The notes below the pieces were generated by a model. The model saw only the letters and a list, made by a program, of their open reading frames with translations. It made no database searches and was not told the origin of the DNA. Of a stretch of 64,000 bases of DNA, positions 41,630 to 50,159 are shown one piece after another (position 1 is the first letter of the stretch; each line of letters opens with the position of its first letter). This DNA is from Photobacterium sp. CCB-ST2H9 (lineage in GTDB: Bacteria > Pseudomonadota > Gammaproteobacteria > Enterobacterales > Vibrionaceae): positions 558,001-622,000 of the forward strand of contig NZ_CP100425.1 in the NCBI RefSeq assembly GCF_023151555.2. Direction: 5' to 3'. Both the position numbers and the translations under genes were made by a program.

Positions 41630-44482
41630 GTGCAAAAGCGGATTCTGAGCCTTGTGTTGCTGGTCCTGAGCGGATGCAGTAGTCAGACGTCCCCCGAGCA
41701 GTCACAATCTTTGCCCGATGGTGTGCACTTTGTGGAAAGTGTATCGAATACCGGCAATGATGTGGTGATCCCTTATAGTAAGTACGTGCTGGATAACGGT
41801 TTGACCGTGATTCTTCATGAGGATGATTCGGATCCGCTGGTTCATGTGGATGTGACCTATCATGTCGGCTCAGCGCGCGAGCAGCTGGGCAAGTCCGGTT
41901 TTGCCCATTTCTTTGAACACATGATGTTTCAGGGGTCCAAGCACGTCGGCGATCAGGAGCATTTCCGCCTGATCACTGAAGCCGGAGGTTCGATGAACGG
42001 TACGACCAACCGGGACCGGACCAATTATTTTGAAACTGTGCCTTCGAATCAGCTGGAAAAAGTACTGTGGCTGGAATCGGACCGCATGGGATTTCTGTTA
42101 AGTGCGGTGTCTCAGCACAAGTTTGAGATCCAGCGTGCCACGGTGAAAAATGAGCGAGGCCAGCGTTATGAAAACACCCCTTACGGGCTGGTGAATGAAC
42201 GTATCGGCGAAGCGCTTTTCCCGCGGACCCATCCTTATTCCTGGCAGCCTATTGGTTATGTTGCAGATCTGGACCGGGTGGACGTCAATGATCTGAAAGC
42301 ATTTTTCCTGCGCTGGTACGGACCGAATAATGCGACGCTGACAATTGGCGGCAACCTTGATAAAGCACAGACCCTGGCCTGGGTTGAGAAGTATTTCGGG
42401 GACATTCCGCGTGGTCCGAAGGTTGAGAATCCGGCCAAACAGCCCGTCACACTGAATACGGACCGTTTCCTGACGCTGGAAGATAATATTCGTCAACCGA
42501 TGCTGATGATGGCCTGGCCGACATCTTATAAAGGCGCGAAAGACGATGCCTCGCTGGATATGCTGGCGAAAGTCATAGGTGGCGGTCAGAACAGCATGCT
42601 GTATCAGGCATTGGTGAAAACCGGCAAAGTTGTTGATGCCGGGGCTTATCACGATTGTGGCGAACTCGCCTGTACGTTGTATGTGTACGCGATTGGGCAG
42701 AGTGGCGAACAGGGCAAGCTGAATCAAATTTATGATGATGTCAGTACGGTACTGGGCAGTCTGGCACCGCGGGGAGTCAACCAGAAAGATCTGGATGAAA
42801 TGAAGGGTATGGCGGAAGCGTCAGCCATCTTCGGCCTGCAAAGTGTTCACGGTAAGGTAGCGCAGCTGGCGGCCTATCAGACGTTCTACGGCAATCCGAA
42901 CCGTCTGGGAACTGAGCTGAAAAATCTGCGCGATCTTCAGCCGTCGGATGTTGAAGCGGTATACAAACGCTATGTTGAGAACAAGCCGAAAGTGGTGCTC
43001 AGCACTGTGCCGAACGGACGCACGGATATGGCTGCAGCCAAAGCGAACTATCAGCCTGCAGACCGGATTATTCCCAAGCACCAGCATCTGACAGACAGCG
43101 AACTGAATTTGCGCGAACCGCAGCATGAAAGTTTTGACCGTTCGGTGATGCCGCAGCCTTCAGCGCCGGTAACGGCGAAGGTTCCTGAGCTGTACCGCCT
43201 GAATCTGGCGAACGGGATTGAGGTGCTGGGCACCGATTACAACGAAACACCAACGGTTGAGCTACAGCTGGTACTGCCTGCCGGTCGCCGCTATGAGCCT
43301 GCCGGAAAGAACGGACTGGCTGAACTGACCGCCGCCATGATGGCGGAAGACAGCCTGCGCAGCTCCTCTGAAGACCTGGTATCCCGACTGGATAAACTGG
43401 GCAGTACGATCAACTTTGACCCAGGCATGTACGGTACCGTCGTGTCCGTGACAACGCTGAAGAAATATCTTCCGGAAACCCTGGCGATCTTACAGGAGCG
43501 TCTGTTTGAGCCAGCCTTCAAAGAAGATGATTTTGCCCGTGTGAAACAGCAGGCGTTGGAAGGCCTGGTGTACGATCACCAGCGTCCGAGCTGGCTGGCC
43601 AGCCAGGCGACCCGGGAAGTTCTGTATGGTAAGACCGTCTTTGGCCGTCCTGCGGAAGGGACCATGGCGTCAATTCAGGGGATTACCCTCAATGATGTGA
43701 AAGCGTTTTATCAGCGTTTTTATACGCCAAACGGAGCGCAGATGGCGGTGGTCGGCGATATCCTGCCGTCTGAGCTCAAATCAGATCTGGCATTTTTGTC
43801 TCAGTGGCAAGGTGCCCCGGCGCCATCTTATGTGACACCGGTCGTTCCGTCTCAGACTCAGCCTGCTGTCTGGTTGATTGATAAACCGGGAGCGCCGCAA
43901 AGCGCAGTCCGTTTTGTCCGTCGTGGTCTGCCGTTTGATGCGACTGGCGAGCAGTTTGAGATCCAACTGGCGAATTTTAACCTCGCGGGGAACTTCAACA
44001 GCCGGATCAATCTGAACCTGCGTGAGGATAAAGGCTACACCTACGGTGCCGGCGGTTATCAGGTCGGTAACAAAGAAGTCGGCTCTTCTCTGTTTTATGC
44101 TGAGGTACGCGCAGATGTCACGCTGCCGTCCATTCAGGAAATGATCAAGGAACTGCAGAAGTACAGTCAGGACGGCCTGACGAATGAAGAGCTGGCCTTT
44201 ATGCGCCTGGCGGTCGGGCAGCAGGAAGCACTGAGCTATGAAACGCCAAGTGATAAAGCAGATTTGCTGCGTCAGATCATGACATATCATCTGGACGATG
44301 ACTTTGTGTCTCAGCGCAATACGCTGACGGCAACAATCAGCAAAGAGCGTCTGAATGCATTGGCTGAGAAGTGGTTTAATCCGGAAGACTATCAGATTAT
44401 TGTGGTCGGTGATTCGGCGACATTATTGCCGCAGCTGAAAACGCTGGGACGACCTGTTCACCAGCTGACTCCAGAGCAATAA
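41630..44482 (+). CDS. M16 family zinc metallopeptidase, lipoprotein
   Basis: Large two-repeat M16 (pitrilysin/insulinase-like) peptidase. From GTG 41630 it has 950 residues. A signal peptide with lipobox VLSGC gives a lipid-anchored Cys16. The N-terminal half has the inverted zinc motif HFFEH (His93, Glu96, His97) and the downstream glutamate region (KNERGQRYENTPYG); the C-terminal half lacks HxxEH and is the usual inactive partner with EDKGYTYGAGG. AAGGAAGG lies eight bases before the GTG; a TTG at 41600 abuts the yqaA stop but would spoil the signal peptide. Substrate unknown, probably peptides in the envelope. Confidence 0.9.
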   Translation: MQKRILSLVLLVLSGCSSQTSPEQSQSLPDGVHFVESVSNTGNDVVIPYSKYVLDNGLTVILHEDDSDPLVHVDVTYHVGSAREQLGKSGFAHFFEHMMFQGSKHVGDQEHFRLITEAGGSMNGTTNRDRTNYFETVPSNQLEKVLWLESDRMGFLLSAVSQHKFEIQRATVKNERGQRYENTPYGLVNERIGEALFPRTHPYSWQPIGYVADLDRVDVNDLKAFFLRWYGPNNATLTIGGNLDKAQTLAWVEKYFGDIPRGPKVENPAKQPVTLNTDRFLTLEDNIRQPMLMMAWPTSYKGAKDDASLDMLAKVIGGGQNSMLYQALVKTGKVVDAGAYHDCGELACTLYVYAIGQSGEQGKLNQIYDDVSTVLGSLAPRGVNQKDLDEMKGMAEASAIFGLQSVHGKVAQLAAYQTFYGNPNRLGTELKNLRDLQPSDVEAVYKRYVENKPKVVLSTVPNGRTDMAAAKANYQPADRIIPKHQHLTDSELNLREPQHESFDRSVMPQPSAPVTAKVPELYRLNLANGIEVLGTDYNETPTVELQLVLPAGRRYEPAGKNGLAELTAAMMAEDSLRSSSEDLVSRLDKLGSTINFDPGMYGTVVSVTTLKKYLPETLAILQERLFEPAFKEDDFARVKQQALEGLVYDHQRPSWLASQATREVLYGKTVFGRPAEGTMASIQGITLNDVKAFYQRFYTPNGAQMAVVGDILPSELKSDLAFLSQWQGAPAPSYVTPVVPSQTQPAVWLIDKPGAPQSAVRFVRRGLPFDATGEQFEIQLANFNLAGNFNSRINLNLREDKGYTYGAGGYQVGNKEVGSSLFYAEVRADVTLPSIQEMIKELQKYSQDGLTNEELAFMRLAVGQQEALSYETPSDKADLLRQIMTYHLDDDFVSQRNTLTATISKERLNALAEKWFNPEDYQIIVVGDSATLLPQLKTLGRPVHQLTPEQ

Positions 44483-44530
44483 TGACAGCATAATGATCTG
44501 ATGATTCAGGTTATATTCAGTTGAAAATCC

Positions 44531-44557
44531 AAGCCGGCACCTGATGTGCCGGCTTTT
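44531..44557 (+). terminator. Terminator after the M16 peptidase gene
   Basis: AAGCCGGCAC (44531-44540), loop CTGAT, GTGCCGGCTT (44546-44555), then TT. A ten-pair perfect stem. Confidence 0.85.
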
Positions 44558-44676
44558 CTTATGGTTGTTATTATCCCGGCAGGAAACCCTTTTCTAAATC
44601 AACAATAATCATGGTAATCAACCAGAATTATGATTACCCTAGCTCCCCTGTGATAGAAAGAATTGAGAAGAGCCTG

Positions 44677-46263
44677 ATGGATTTTTCGCAAAGGTTAGAG
44701 AGAGTGTCGGCGAACCCACAAGCGCTGACACAAATCGGGCGCGGCCTGGAACGGGAAGCGTTACGAATTACCCCGCAAGGCAAGTTATCCCCCCAACCCC
44801 ATCCTGCAGGCCTGGGTTCGGCATTGACCAATCAGTGGATCACGACCGATTTTGCAGAATCTTTGCTGGAGTTTATTACTCCGGTATCAAGAAATGTCGA
44901 CGAACTTCTGTCTCAATTGTCTGATATCCACAAATTCAGCTACAGCCAAATGGGCGAAGAGATGCTGTGGCCAATGTCCATGCCTTGTTATGTTGGTGAT
45001 GAATCGGACATTCAGCTGGCTCAATACGGCAGTTCAAATATCGGCCGGATGAAAACACTGTACCGTGAGGGACTGAAACGTCGCTATGGCAGTGTGATGC
45101 AAATTATTTCAGGCGTGCATTTCAACTTTTCCTTTCCGGACAGCTTCTGGGAGCAGCTGTTTGGTGAGCAAAGCGACAGCGAACGCCAGGCGGCGGTATC
45201 CGATGCGTATTTTGCACTGATTCGTAACTATTACCGTTTTGGCTGGCTGATTCCGTATCTGTTCGGTGCTTCTCCTGCGCTCTGTGGTTCATTCCTGAAA
45301 CGGGATGCCGAGCATCTCAAGTTCAGCAAGACCGGAGCAGGTACTTACTTTCTGCCGCAGTCGACAGCACTTCGCCTGAGTGATCTGGGATATACCAATC
45401 ATGCTCAGAGTGCGCTCAGAATTGGGTTTAATAGCCTGGAGCAGTATTTAGAGGGCCTGCAAAAAGCCATTCATACCCCTTCGGAAGAGTTCGCTGAAAT
45501 CGGCGTCAAAGTCGATGGGGAACTGCGCCAGCTCAATACCAATGTGCTGCAAATCGAAAATGAATTGTATGCTCCGATCCGTCCGAAGCGGGTGACGCAA
45601 AGCGGTGAAAAACCTTCAGAGGCACTCAGTCGCGGCGGTGTTGAATATATTGAAGTGCGTTCACTGGATGTGAACCCGTTCAGCCCGATTGGGATCACTG
45701 CGGATCAGGTGCGTTTTCTGGATCTCTTCCTTATCTGGACCGTTCTGTCGCCTTCAGATGAAATGAATGACGCTGAACTGGCATGCTGGCGTGATAACTG
45801 GAAAAAAGTTGTGCTTGGCGGCCGCGATTCAGAACTGAAGCTTCAGATTGGCTGCAGTGGGGAACGTTTAACCCTGGCTGAGTGGGCGAAGCATGTGTTT
45901 GCTGAACTGGAACAAGTCGCTATTGTGATGGACCAGGCTCACGGTGGTGATGCATACCAGCAGACGCTGACGAAACTGGCCGGTTGGATTGATAATCCAA
46001 ATCTGACCTTATCTGCACAGGTGCTGCGCCAGATTGAAGCGCACGAAGGCATCGGTAATTTCGGTCTGGAGCTGGCTGTAAGACATGCAGAATGGTTGAA
46101 GGCGAATGGCTACAGCCGTTATTCTCTGGCTGAGTTTGAGCAGGAAGCCGCGGATTCTGTAGCGAAACAGCAGCAGATTGAACAGTCGGATGTGTTGTCT
46201 TTCGAGGCATTCCTGGCTGATTACTTTGCTGATCTGGAAGCGAATGCGTTTCGGGAAGCGTGA
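44677..46263 (+). CDS. gshA: Glutamate-cysteine ligase
   Basis: ATP-dependent first step of glutathione synthesis. From ATG 44677 it has 528 residues (518 in E. coli). The family blocks are [73 protein letters not shown] and [16 protein letters not shown]. The frame is open to ATG 44611, but that start has no ribosome site and adds 22 residues unlike the family. No operon partner: terminators lie on both sides. Confidence 0.96.
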   Translation: MDFSQRLERVSANPQALTQIGRGLEREALRITPQGKLSPQPHPAGLGSALTNQWITTDFAESLLEFITPVSRNVDELLSQLSDIHKFSYSQMGEEMLWPMSMPCYVGDESDIQLAQYGSSNIGRMKTLYREGLKRRYGSVMQIISGVHFNFSFPDSFWEQLFGEQSDSERQAAVSDAYFALIRNYYRFGWLIPYLFGASPALCGSFLKRDAEHLKFSKTGAGTYFLPQSTALRLSDLGYTNHAQSALRIGFNSLEQYLEGLQKAIHTPSEEFAEIGVKVDGELRQLNTNVLQIENELYAPIRPKRVTQSGEKPSEALSRGGVEYIEVRSLDVNPFSPIGITADQVRFLDLFLIWTVLSPSDEMNDAELACWRDNWKKVVLGGRDSELKLQIGCSGERLTLAEWAKHVFAELEQVAIVMDQAHGGDAYQQTLTKLAGWIDNPNLTLSAQVLRQIEAHEGIGNFGLELAVRHAEWLKANGYSRYSLAEFEQEAADSVAKQQQIEQSDVLSFEAFLADYFADLEANAFREA

Positions 46264-46272
46264 GCAGCGGAT

Positions 46273-46300
46273 AAAAAAACGGGCAGCGACCTTGCTGCCC
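46273..46300 (-). terminator. Minus-strand terminator just after gshA
   Basis: GGGCAGC (46281-46287), loop of six, GCTGCCC (46294-46300). The run of seven A at 46273-46279 becomes the T run only on the minus strand; on the plus strand the stem is followed by AATCAATAATT. Both neighbouring genes are on the plus strand, so it would stop antisense transcription into gshA, or act as a weak gshA terminator. Confidence 0.6.
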
Positions 46301-46402
46301 AATCAATAATTACAATTTCGCAGGGATGACGACAGTTTGCACTGCCAGTCATAGTATCAGACCTGCCATTTTCACTTTGGTTCCACTTCAGGGAATGAAA
46401 AA

Positions 46403-47017
46403 ATGCTTTTGGCGAAAAAAAAATGGCTGGCGCTGATACTGTTGGCTTTGTTAACAACAGGTTGTGCGACATCACCACCCAAAAATCAGGCCAATTTATG
46501 TGATATTTTTCGGGAATACCCCGATTGGTATGAAGATGGATTGGCAATGGAAAAGCGTTGGGGCACCCCGATTCAGGTCGCCATGGCCTTTGTGCGTCAG
46601 GAAAGTGCTTTTCGTCATGATGCAAGACCCCCCCGTCCTTATGTCTTCGGCTTTATCCCCTGGTTTCGCAGCAGCAGTGCTTATGGTTATGCTCAGGCAC
46701 AGGATCCCGCCTGGGAGGACTATCAGCGTGCGACAGGGAGTTGGGGCTCCCGCTCCAGTTTTGATGACTCGCTGATGTTCATTGGCTGGTATACCGCGGA
46801 AACACAGCGCCAACTGGGGATTTCCAAGTGGGATGCGTATCATCAGTATCTGGCCTATCATGAAGGACGGGGCGGATACAGCCGGGGAACTTACCGGAGT
46901 AAGCCCAATTTGCTGCAGGTATCCCGCAAGGTTGATCAGCAGGCGAAATCTTATGGCTGGCAGCTCAAGCAGTGCCGACAGGAGCTCGAAGAGAATCGCA
47001 GCTGGTGGCCGTTCTGA
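46403..47017 (+). CDS. Lipoprotein with SLT (lytic transglycosylase-like) domain
   Basis: A 204-residue lipoprotein: signal peptide with lipobox LLTTGC (Cys21), then a compact lysozyme-like fold of the SLT type. The probable catalytic glutamate is Glu67 in AFVRQESAF; SSAYGYAQAQDPAWEDYQ follows as in transglycosylases. It may cut or bind peptidoglycan; activity is inferred. AGGGA precedes the ATG. It lies between gshA and luxS, and luxS starts 51 bases later, so they may share a transcript. I do not recognise a characterised homologue. Confidence 0.82.
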   Translation: MLLAKKKWLALILLALLTTGCATSPPKNQANLCDIFREYPDWYEDGLAMEKRWGTPIQVAMAFVRQESAFRHDARPPRPYVFGFIPWFRSSSAYGYAQAQDPAWEDYQRATGSWGSRSSFDDSLMFIGWYTAETQRQLGISKWDAYHQYLAYHEGRGGYSRGTYRSKPNLLQVSRKVDQQAKSYGWQLKQCRQELEENRSWWPF

Positions 47018-47068
47018 TGAAGGTGGCTGGCTGAGCAACAGGAAAGACAGGCAAAGGAGAAGGATATA

Positions 47069-47587
47069 ATGCCATTACTTGATAGTTTTACGGTTGACCA
47101 CACCAAGATGCATGCACCGGCTGTGCGTGTTGCCAAAACCATGCAGACGCCGAAAGGCGACACCATCACCGTCTTTGATCTGCGCTTCTGCAGACCCAAC
47201 CATGAGATTCTGTCTGAACGCGGAATTCATACGCTCGAACATCTCTTTGCCGGTTTCATGCGTGCTCATCTGAATTCCGATCAGGTCGAGATTATTGACC
47301 TGTCCCCGATGGGGTGCAGGACCGGATTTTACATGAGCCTGATTGGTGCTCCGGATGAGCAGCAGGTCGCTGACAGCTGGCGGGCTGCAATGGAGGATGT
47401 GCTGAAAGTTGCTGCACAGTCGCAGATACCTGAGCTGAATGAATATCAGTGTGGTACTTACAGCATGCATTCACTGGAAGAGGCGAAGCAGATTGCACAG
47501 GACATTCTGGATCGGGGTATCGATGTGAACAGAAATGAAGAGCTTGCACTGCCTGAGAGTATGCTTCAGGAACTGAAAGTGAAATAG
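47069..47587 (+). CDS. luxS: S-ribosylhomocysteine lyase LuxS
   Basis: Splits S-ribosylhomocysteine to homocysteine and DPD, the precursor of autoinducer-2, in the activated methyl cycle. The 172 residues have the metal ligands His54 and His58 (HTLEHLFAG, with Glu57) and Cys128 ([10 protein letters not shown]), plus the catalytic Cys83 ([10 protein letters not shown]). AAAGGAG precedes the ATG. It is next to gshA as in E. coli. Closed by a bidirectional terminator. Confidence 0.98.
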   Translation: MPLLDSFTVDHTKMHAPAVRVAKTMQTPKGDTITVFDLRFCRPNHEILSERGIHTLEHLFAGFMRAHLNSDQVEIIDLSPMGCRTGFYMSLIGAPDEQQVADSWRAAMEDVLKVAAQSQIPELNEYQCGTYSMHSLEEAKQIAQDILDRGIDVNRNEELALPESMLQELKVK

Positions 47588-47614
47588 CTTTTCGGTGCCG
47601 GTTGGATGCAAAAG

Positions 47615-47646
47615 AAAAAGCCAGCACTGAAATGCTGGCTTTTTTT
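47615..47646. terminator. Bidirectional terminator between luxS and corB
   Basis: AAAAAGCCAGCA (47615-47626), loop of six, TGCTGGCTTTTT (47633-47644) with the T run to 47646. Symmetric A/T flanks serve both convergent genes. Confidence 0.92.
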
Positions 47647-47674
47647 CATTCTTAACAGGCTCTTATGATGGCGA

Positions 47675-48952
47675 TCAGCCGGTTTTACGAAGCTGAGTCG
47701 GCAGAATTTTGACCTGTTTGATCATGTTGTCGGAGATTTCCACGATTTCCATCTGGTAGCCAGCAACAGACACACTCAGAATGCTGTCCGGAATATCTTC
47801 CAGGTGCTCCAGCAGCAGGCCGTTCAGGGTCCGCGGACCGTCAGTCGGCAGATCCCAGTTCAGGCTCTTGTTCAGTTCACGAATATTCGCAGTGCCTTCA
47901 ATCAACAGGCTGCCGTCACTCTGCGGAGTAATTTCTTCGGCCAGAGTCGGGGAAATTGAAGTGGTAAATTCACCGACGATCTCTTCCAGAATATCTTCCA
48001 GCGTGATCAGGCCCTGAATATCACCGTATTCATCCACAATCAGGCCAATTCGTTCTTTACGGCGCTGAAACTTCAGCAGCTGGATATTCAGAGGTGTGCC
48101 TTCCGGGATGAAGTACATCTTATCCGCGGCCCGCAGCAGATTTTCTTTACTGAAATCGTTCTTATCCATCATCAAACGATACGCTTCACGTACCCGAAGC
48201 ATGCCGACCACTTCATCAATACTGTCGCGGTACAGGACAATCCGGCCATGGGCGGAGTGGCTGAGCTGGCGCACAATTGATTTCCAGTCGTCGTTGATAT
48301 TGATACCGACGATTTCGTTTCGGGGCACCATCAAATCTTCAACTTTGACGTTTTCCAGATCCAGAATCGACAGCAGCATGTCCTGGTGACGACGCGGGAT
48401 CAGGCTGCCGGCTTCATTGACCACAGTACGCAGCTCTTCGGAGCTGAGCGGGGAGTCGTTCATGTTATCGACACGAAGACCCAGCAGACGCAGGAATCCA
48501 TTGGTGATCCCATTGACGAACAAGACCAGCGGATACATTAATTTCATCAGCAGCTGGAGCAAGATACTGCTGGAATAGGCAACTTTCTCAGGATACAAAG
48601 CGGCCAGTGTTTTCGGAGTCACTTCTGCAAAGACCAGTACCGCCATGGTGAGCACACCGGTGGCAATGGCGACACCGACATCGCCGTACAGTCGCATGCC
48701 CAGAATAGTTGCGATGGCAGAAGCCAGAATGTTGACCAGGTTGTTGCCGATCAGGATCAGGCCAATCAGACGGTCCGGGCGATTAAGCAGTTTTTCAACT
48801 CGCTTTGCCCCGCGGTGTCCCTGGCTGGCCAGGTGACGGAGTTTATAGCGGTTGAGCGCCATCATGCCGGTTTCAGAGCCGGAAAAATATCCGGAGATCA
48901 GGAGCAGTAATACCAGAATGGAGAATAAGACTCCCGTGGATATATCGTCCAA
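47675..48952 (-). CDS. corB: CNNM/CBS-domain membrane protein (YfjD, CorB)
   Basis: CNNM-type membrane protein linked to magnesium/cobalt transport. 425 residues from TTG 48952: a DUF21/CNNM membrane domain (GYFSGSETGMMALNRYKLRH, LIGNNLVNILASA), two CBS domains (VEDLMVPRNEIVGI; IGLIVDEYGDIQGLITLEDILEEIVGEF) and a CorC/HlyC C-terminal domain. The TTG is preferred: it gives MDDISTGVL as in Vibrio relatives, has AAGGA upstream, and the likely promoter leaves only about seven bases before the alternative ATG at 49015. Next to ypjD and ffh, as in E. coli. Confidence 0.9.
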   Translation of the reverse strand: MDDISTGVLFSILVLLLLISGYFSGSETGMMALNRYKLRHLASQGHRGAKRVEKLLNRPDRLIGLILIGNNLVNILASAIATILGMRLYGDVGVAIATGVLTMAVLVFAEVTPKTLAALYPEKVAYSSSILLQLLMKLMYPLVLFVNGITNGFLRLLGLRVDNMNDSPLSSEELRTVVNEAGSLIPRRHQDMLLSILDLENVKVEDLMVPRNEIVGININDDWKSIVRQLSHSAHGRIVLYRDSIDEVVGMLRVREAYRLMMDKNDFSKENLLRAADKMYFIPEGTPLNIQLLKFQRRKERIGLIVDEYGDIQGLITLEDILEEIVGEFTTSISPTLAEEITPQSDGSLLIEGTANIRELNKSLNWDLPTDGPRTLNGLLLEHLEDIPDSILSVSVAGYQMEIVEISDNMIKQVKILPTQLRKTG

Positions 48953-49028
48953 AAAGCTAGTTCCTTGTATCGCGGTGAATTTGTACTCTGTACTGAATCT
49001 GAGTATGGGTGTCAAGTGCAGGCTGGCA

Positions 49029-49037
49029 ATTATACCA
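49029..49037 (-). promoter_or_regulatory. Extended -10 promoter of corB
   Basis: On the minus strand TGG precedes a perfect TATAAT (49034-49029). There is no good -35, but an extended -10 needs little. Transcription would start near 49022, about 70 bases before the TTG start of corB. A perfect 14-base palindrome, CATGCTTAAGCATG (49057-49070), lies upstream. Confidence 0.6.
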
Positions 49038-49092
49038 GCCCATGGTCAACTTTCTTCATGCTTAAGCATGGATCCGGTTATCTGGATTGTCA

Positions 49093-49887
49093 TTAATGAC
49101 CGATAATGATTTCTTTCACGAAGCGGCTGCCGAAGTACGCCAGTGTCAGCAGGAAAGCACCAATCAGGCTGAACCAGATGACTTTCTTGCCCCGCCACCC
49201 CTGACGATAGTGTCCCCACAGCATGACGCTGTAGACACACCAGGCCAGAATGGATAACACAGCCTTGTGCGTTTTGCCCTGTGCAAACATATCCTGCAGG
49301 TAAATAAATCCGGTGATAAGCGTGACTGTCAGCAGGACATAGCCGACCAGAATAATCTTAAACAGCTGGCGCTCTACCAGCATCAGCGGCGGCAGATTCG
49401 GGTTAAATGCCAGCTTCTTGTGTTTGAGTTTGTAATCGAGCCATGCCAGTTGGATCGCATACAGCGTCGCGATCATCAGGGTTGAATAGGCAAAGAGTGC
49501 CAGAGAAATATGGAACAGGACCTGCGGGTGAGATTCCAGGTGTGTAATAAAGGCGCCGGGCAGAATGGCAGCCGCGACCAGATTGATTGCCGCAAAACTG
49601 TAAATGACGGGCAGCAGGAACCAGAGCCGCATCCGGAGCATTGCAACTGTGGTGATCACTGAAATAATCAGGCTGATCAGGGAAGCGACGTTGAGAATAC
49701 TCAGGTTCTGGCCGACGCCGCCCAGAATCAGATCTTTCAGAAAAACGACATGCAGTACAATGGCCGCTGTAGCGCTGATCAGTACTGGTCGTGATTGAAT
49801 GCCATTATTATGGCTCAGGCCGGGCACGATAAATGCCAGCGCCAGCAGATATAAACAAGCTGCAGAAAAGGCTATCAATATATCCAT
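49093..49887 (-). CDS. ypjD: Cytochrome c assembly-family membrane protein YpjD
   Basis: Eight-helix inner-membrane protein of the CcsA/ResC-like (cytochrome c assembly) family, of unclear function; the family link does not prove a role in haem export. The 264 residues match E. coli YpjD (263) and have hydrophobic segments throughout, with VLFHISLALFAYSTLMIATL and GKTHKAVLSILAWCVYSVML holding family histidines. It is divergent from ffh and stands ahead of corB on the minus strand. The start codon follows AGGTG inside an 18-base tandem repeat. Confidence 0.9.
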   Translation of the reverse strand: MDILIAFSAACLYLLALAFIVPGLSHNNGIQSRPVLISATAAIVLHVVFLKDLILGGVGQNLSILNVASLISLIISVITTVAMLRMRLWFLLPVIYSFAAINLVAAAILPGAFITHLESHPQVLFHISLALFAYSTLMIATLYAIQLAWLDYKLKHKKLAFNPNLPPLMLVERQLFKIILVGYVLLTVTLITGFIYLQDMFAQGKTHKAVLSILAWCVYSVMLWGHYRQGWRGKKVIWFSLIGAFLLTLAYFGSRFVKEIIIGH

Positions 49888-49923
49888 AACACCTGAAAAG
49901 TTCGTAACATCTGAAAAGATCGT
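49888..49923. repeat. Tandem 18-base repeat touching the ypjD start
   Basis: Two head-to-tail units, 49888-49905 and 49906-49923, identical at 16 of 18 positions. On the minus strand the downstream unit ends at the ypjD ATG and supplies its ribosome site (CAGGTGTT); the upstream unit has CAGATGTT at the same place. Confidence 0.85.
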
Positions 49924-50159
49924 AAATTAGGACTAGTGAGTATACCTTGTGAACGGATAGCACGACAATGATACAGGGGGATCAATCCTGTGGGACAGTG
50001 CGCACTTTCTGGTCCGGCTGCCTGTTTACCGGGACATCCGGCGCTGCTTTTGCGCGGCAAAAGGTAAGATTTCTGACACAGGCAGCAGGTATGGCATGAA
50101 ACCCGTTCACTGATTGCGGTATACTGGCACAAAATGAGTGCGTAACGAGCGAGTCACAC

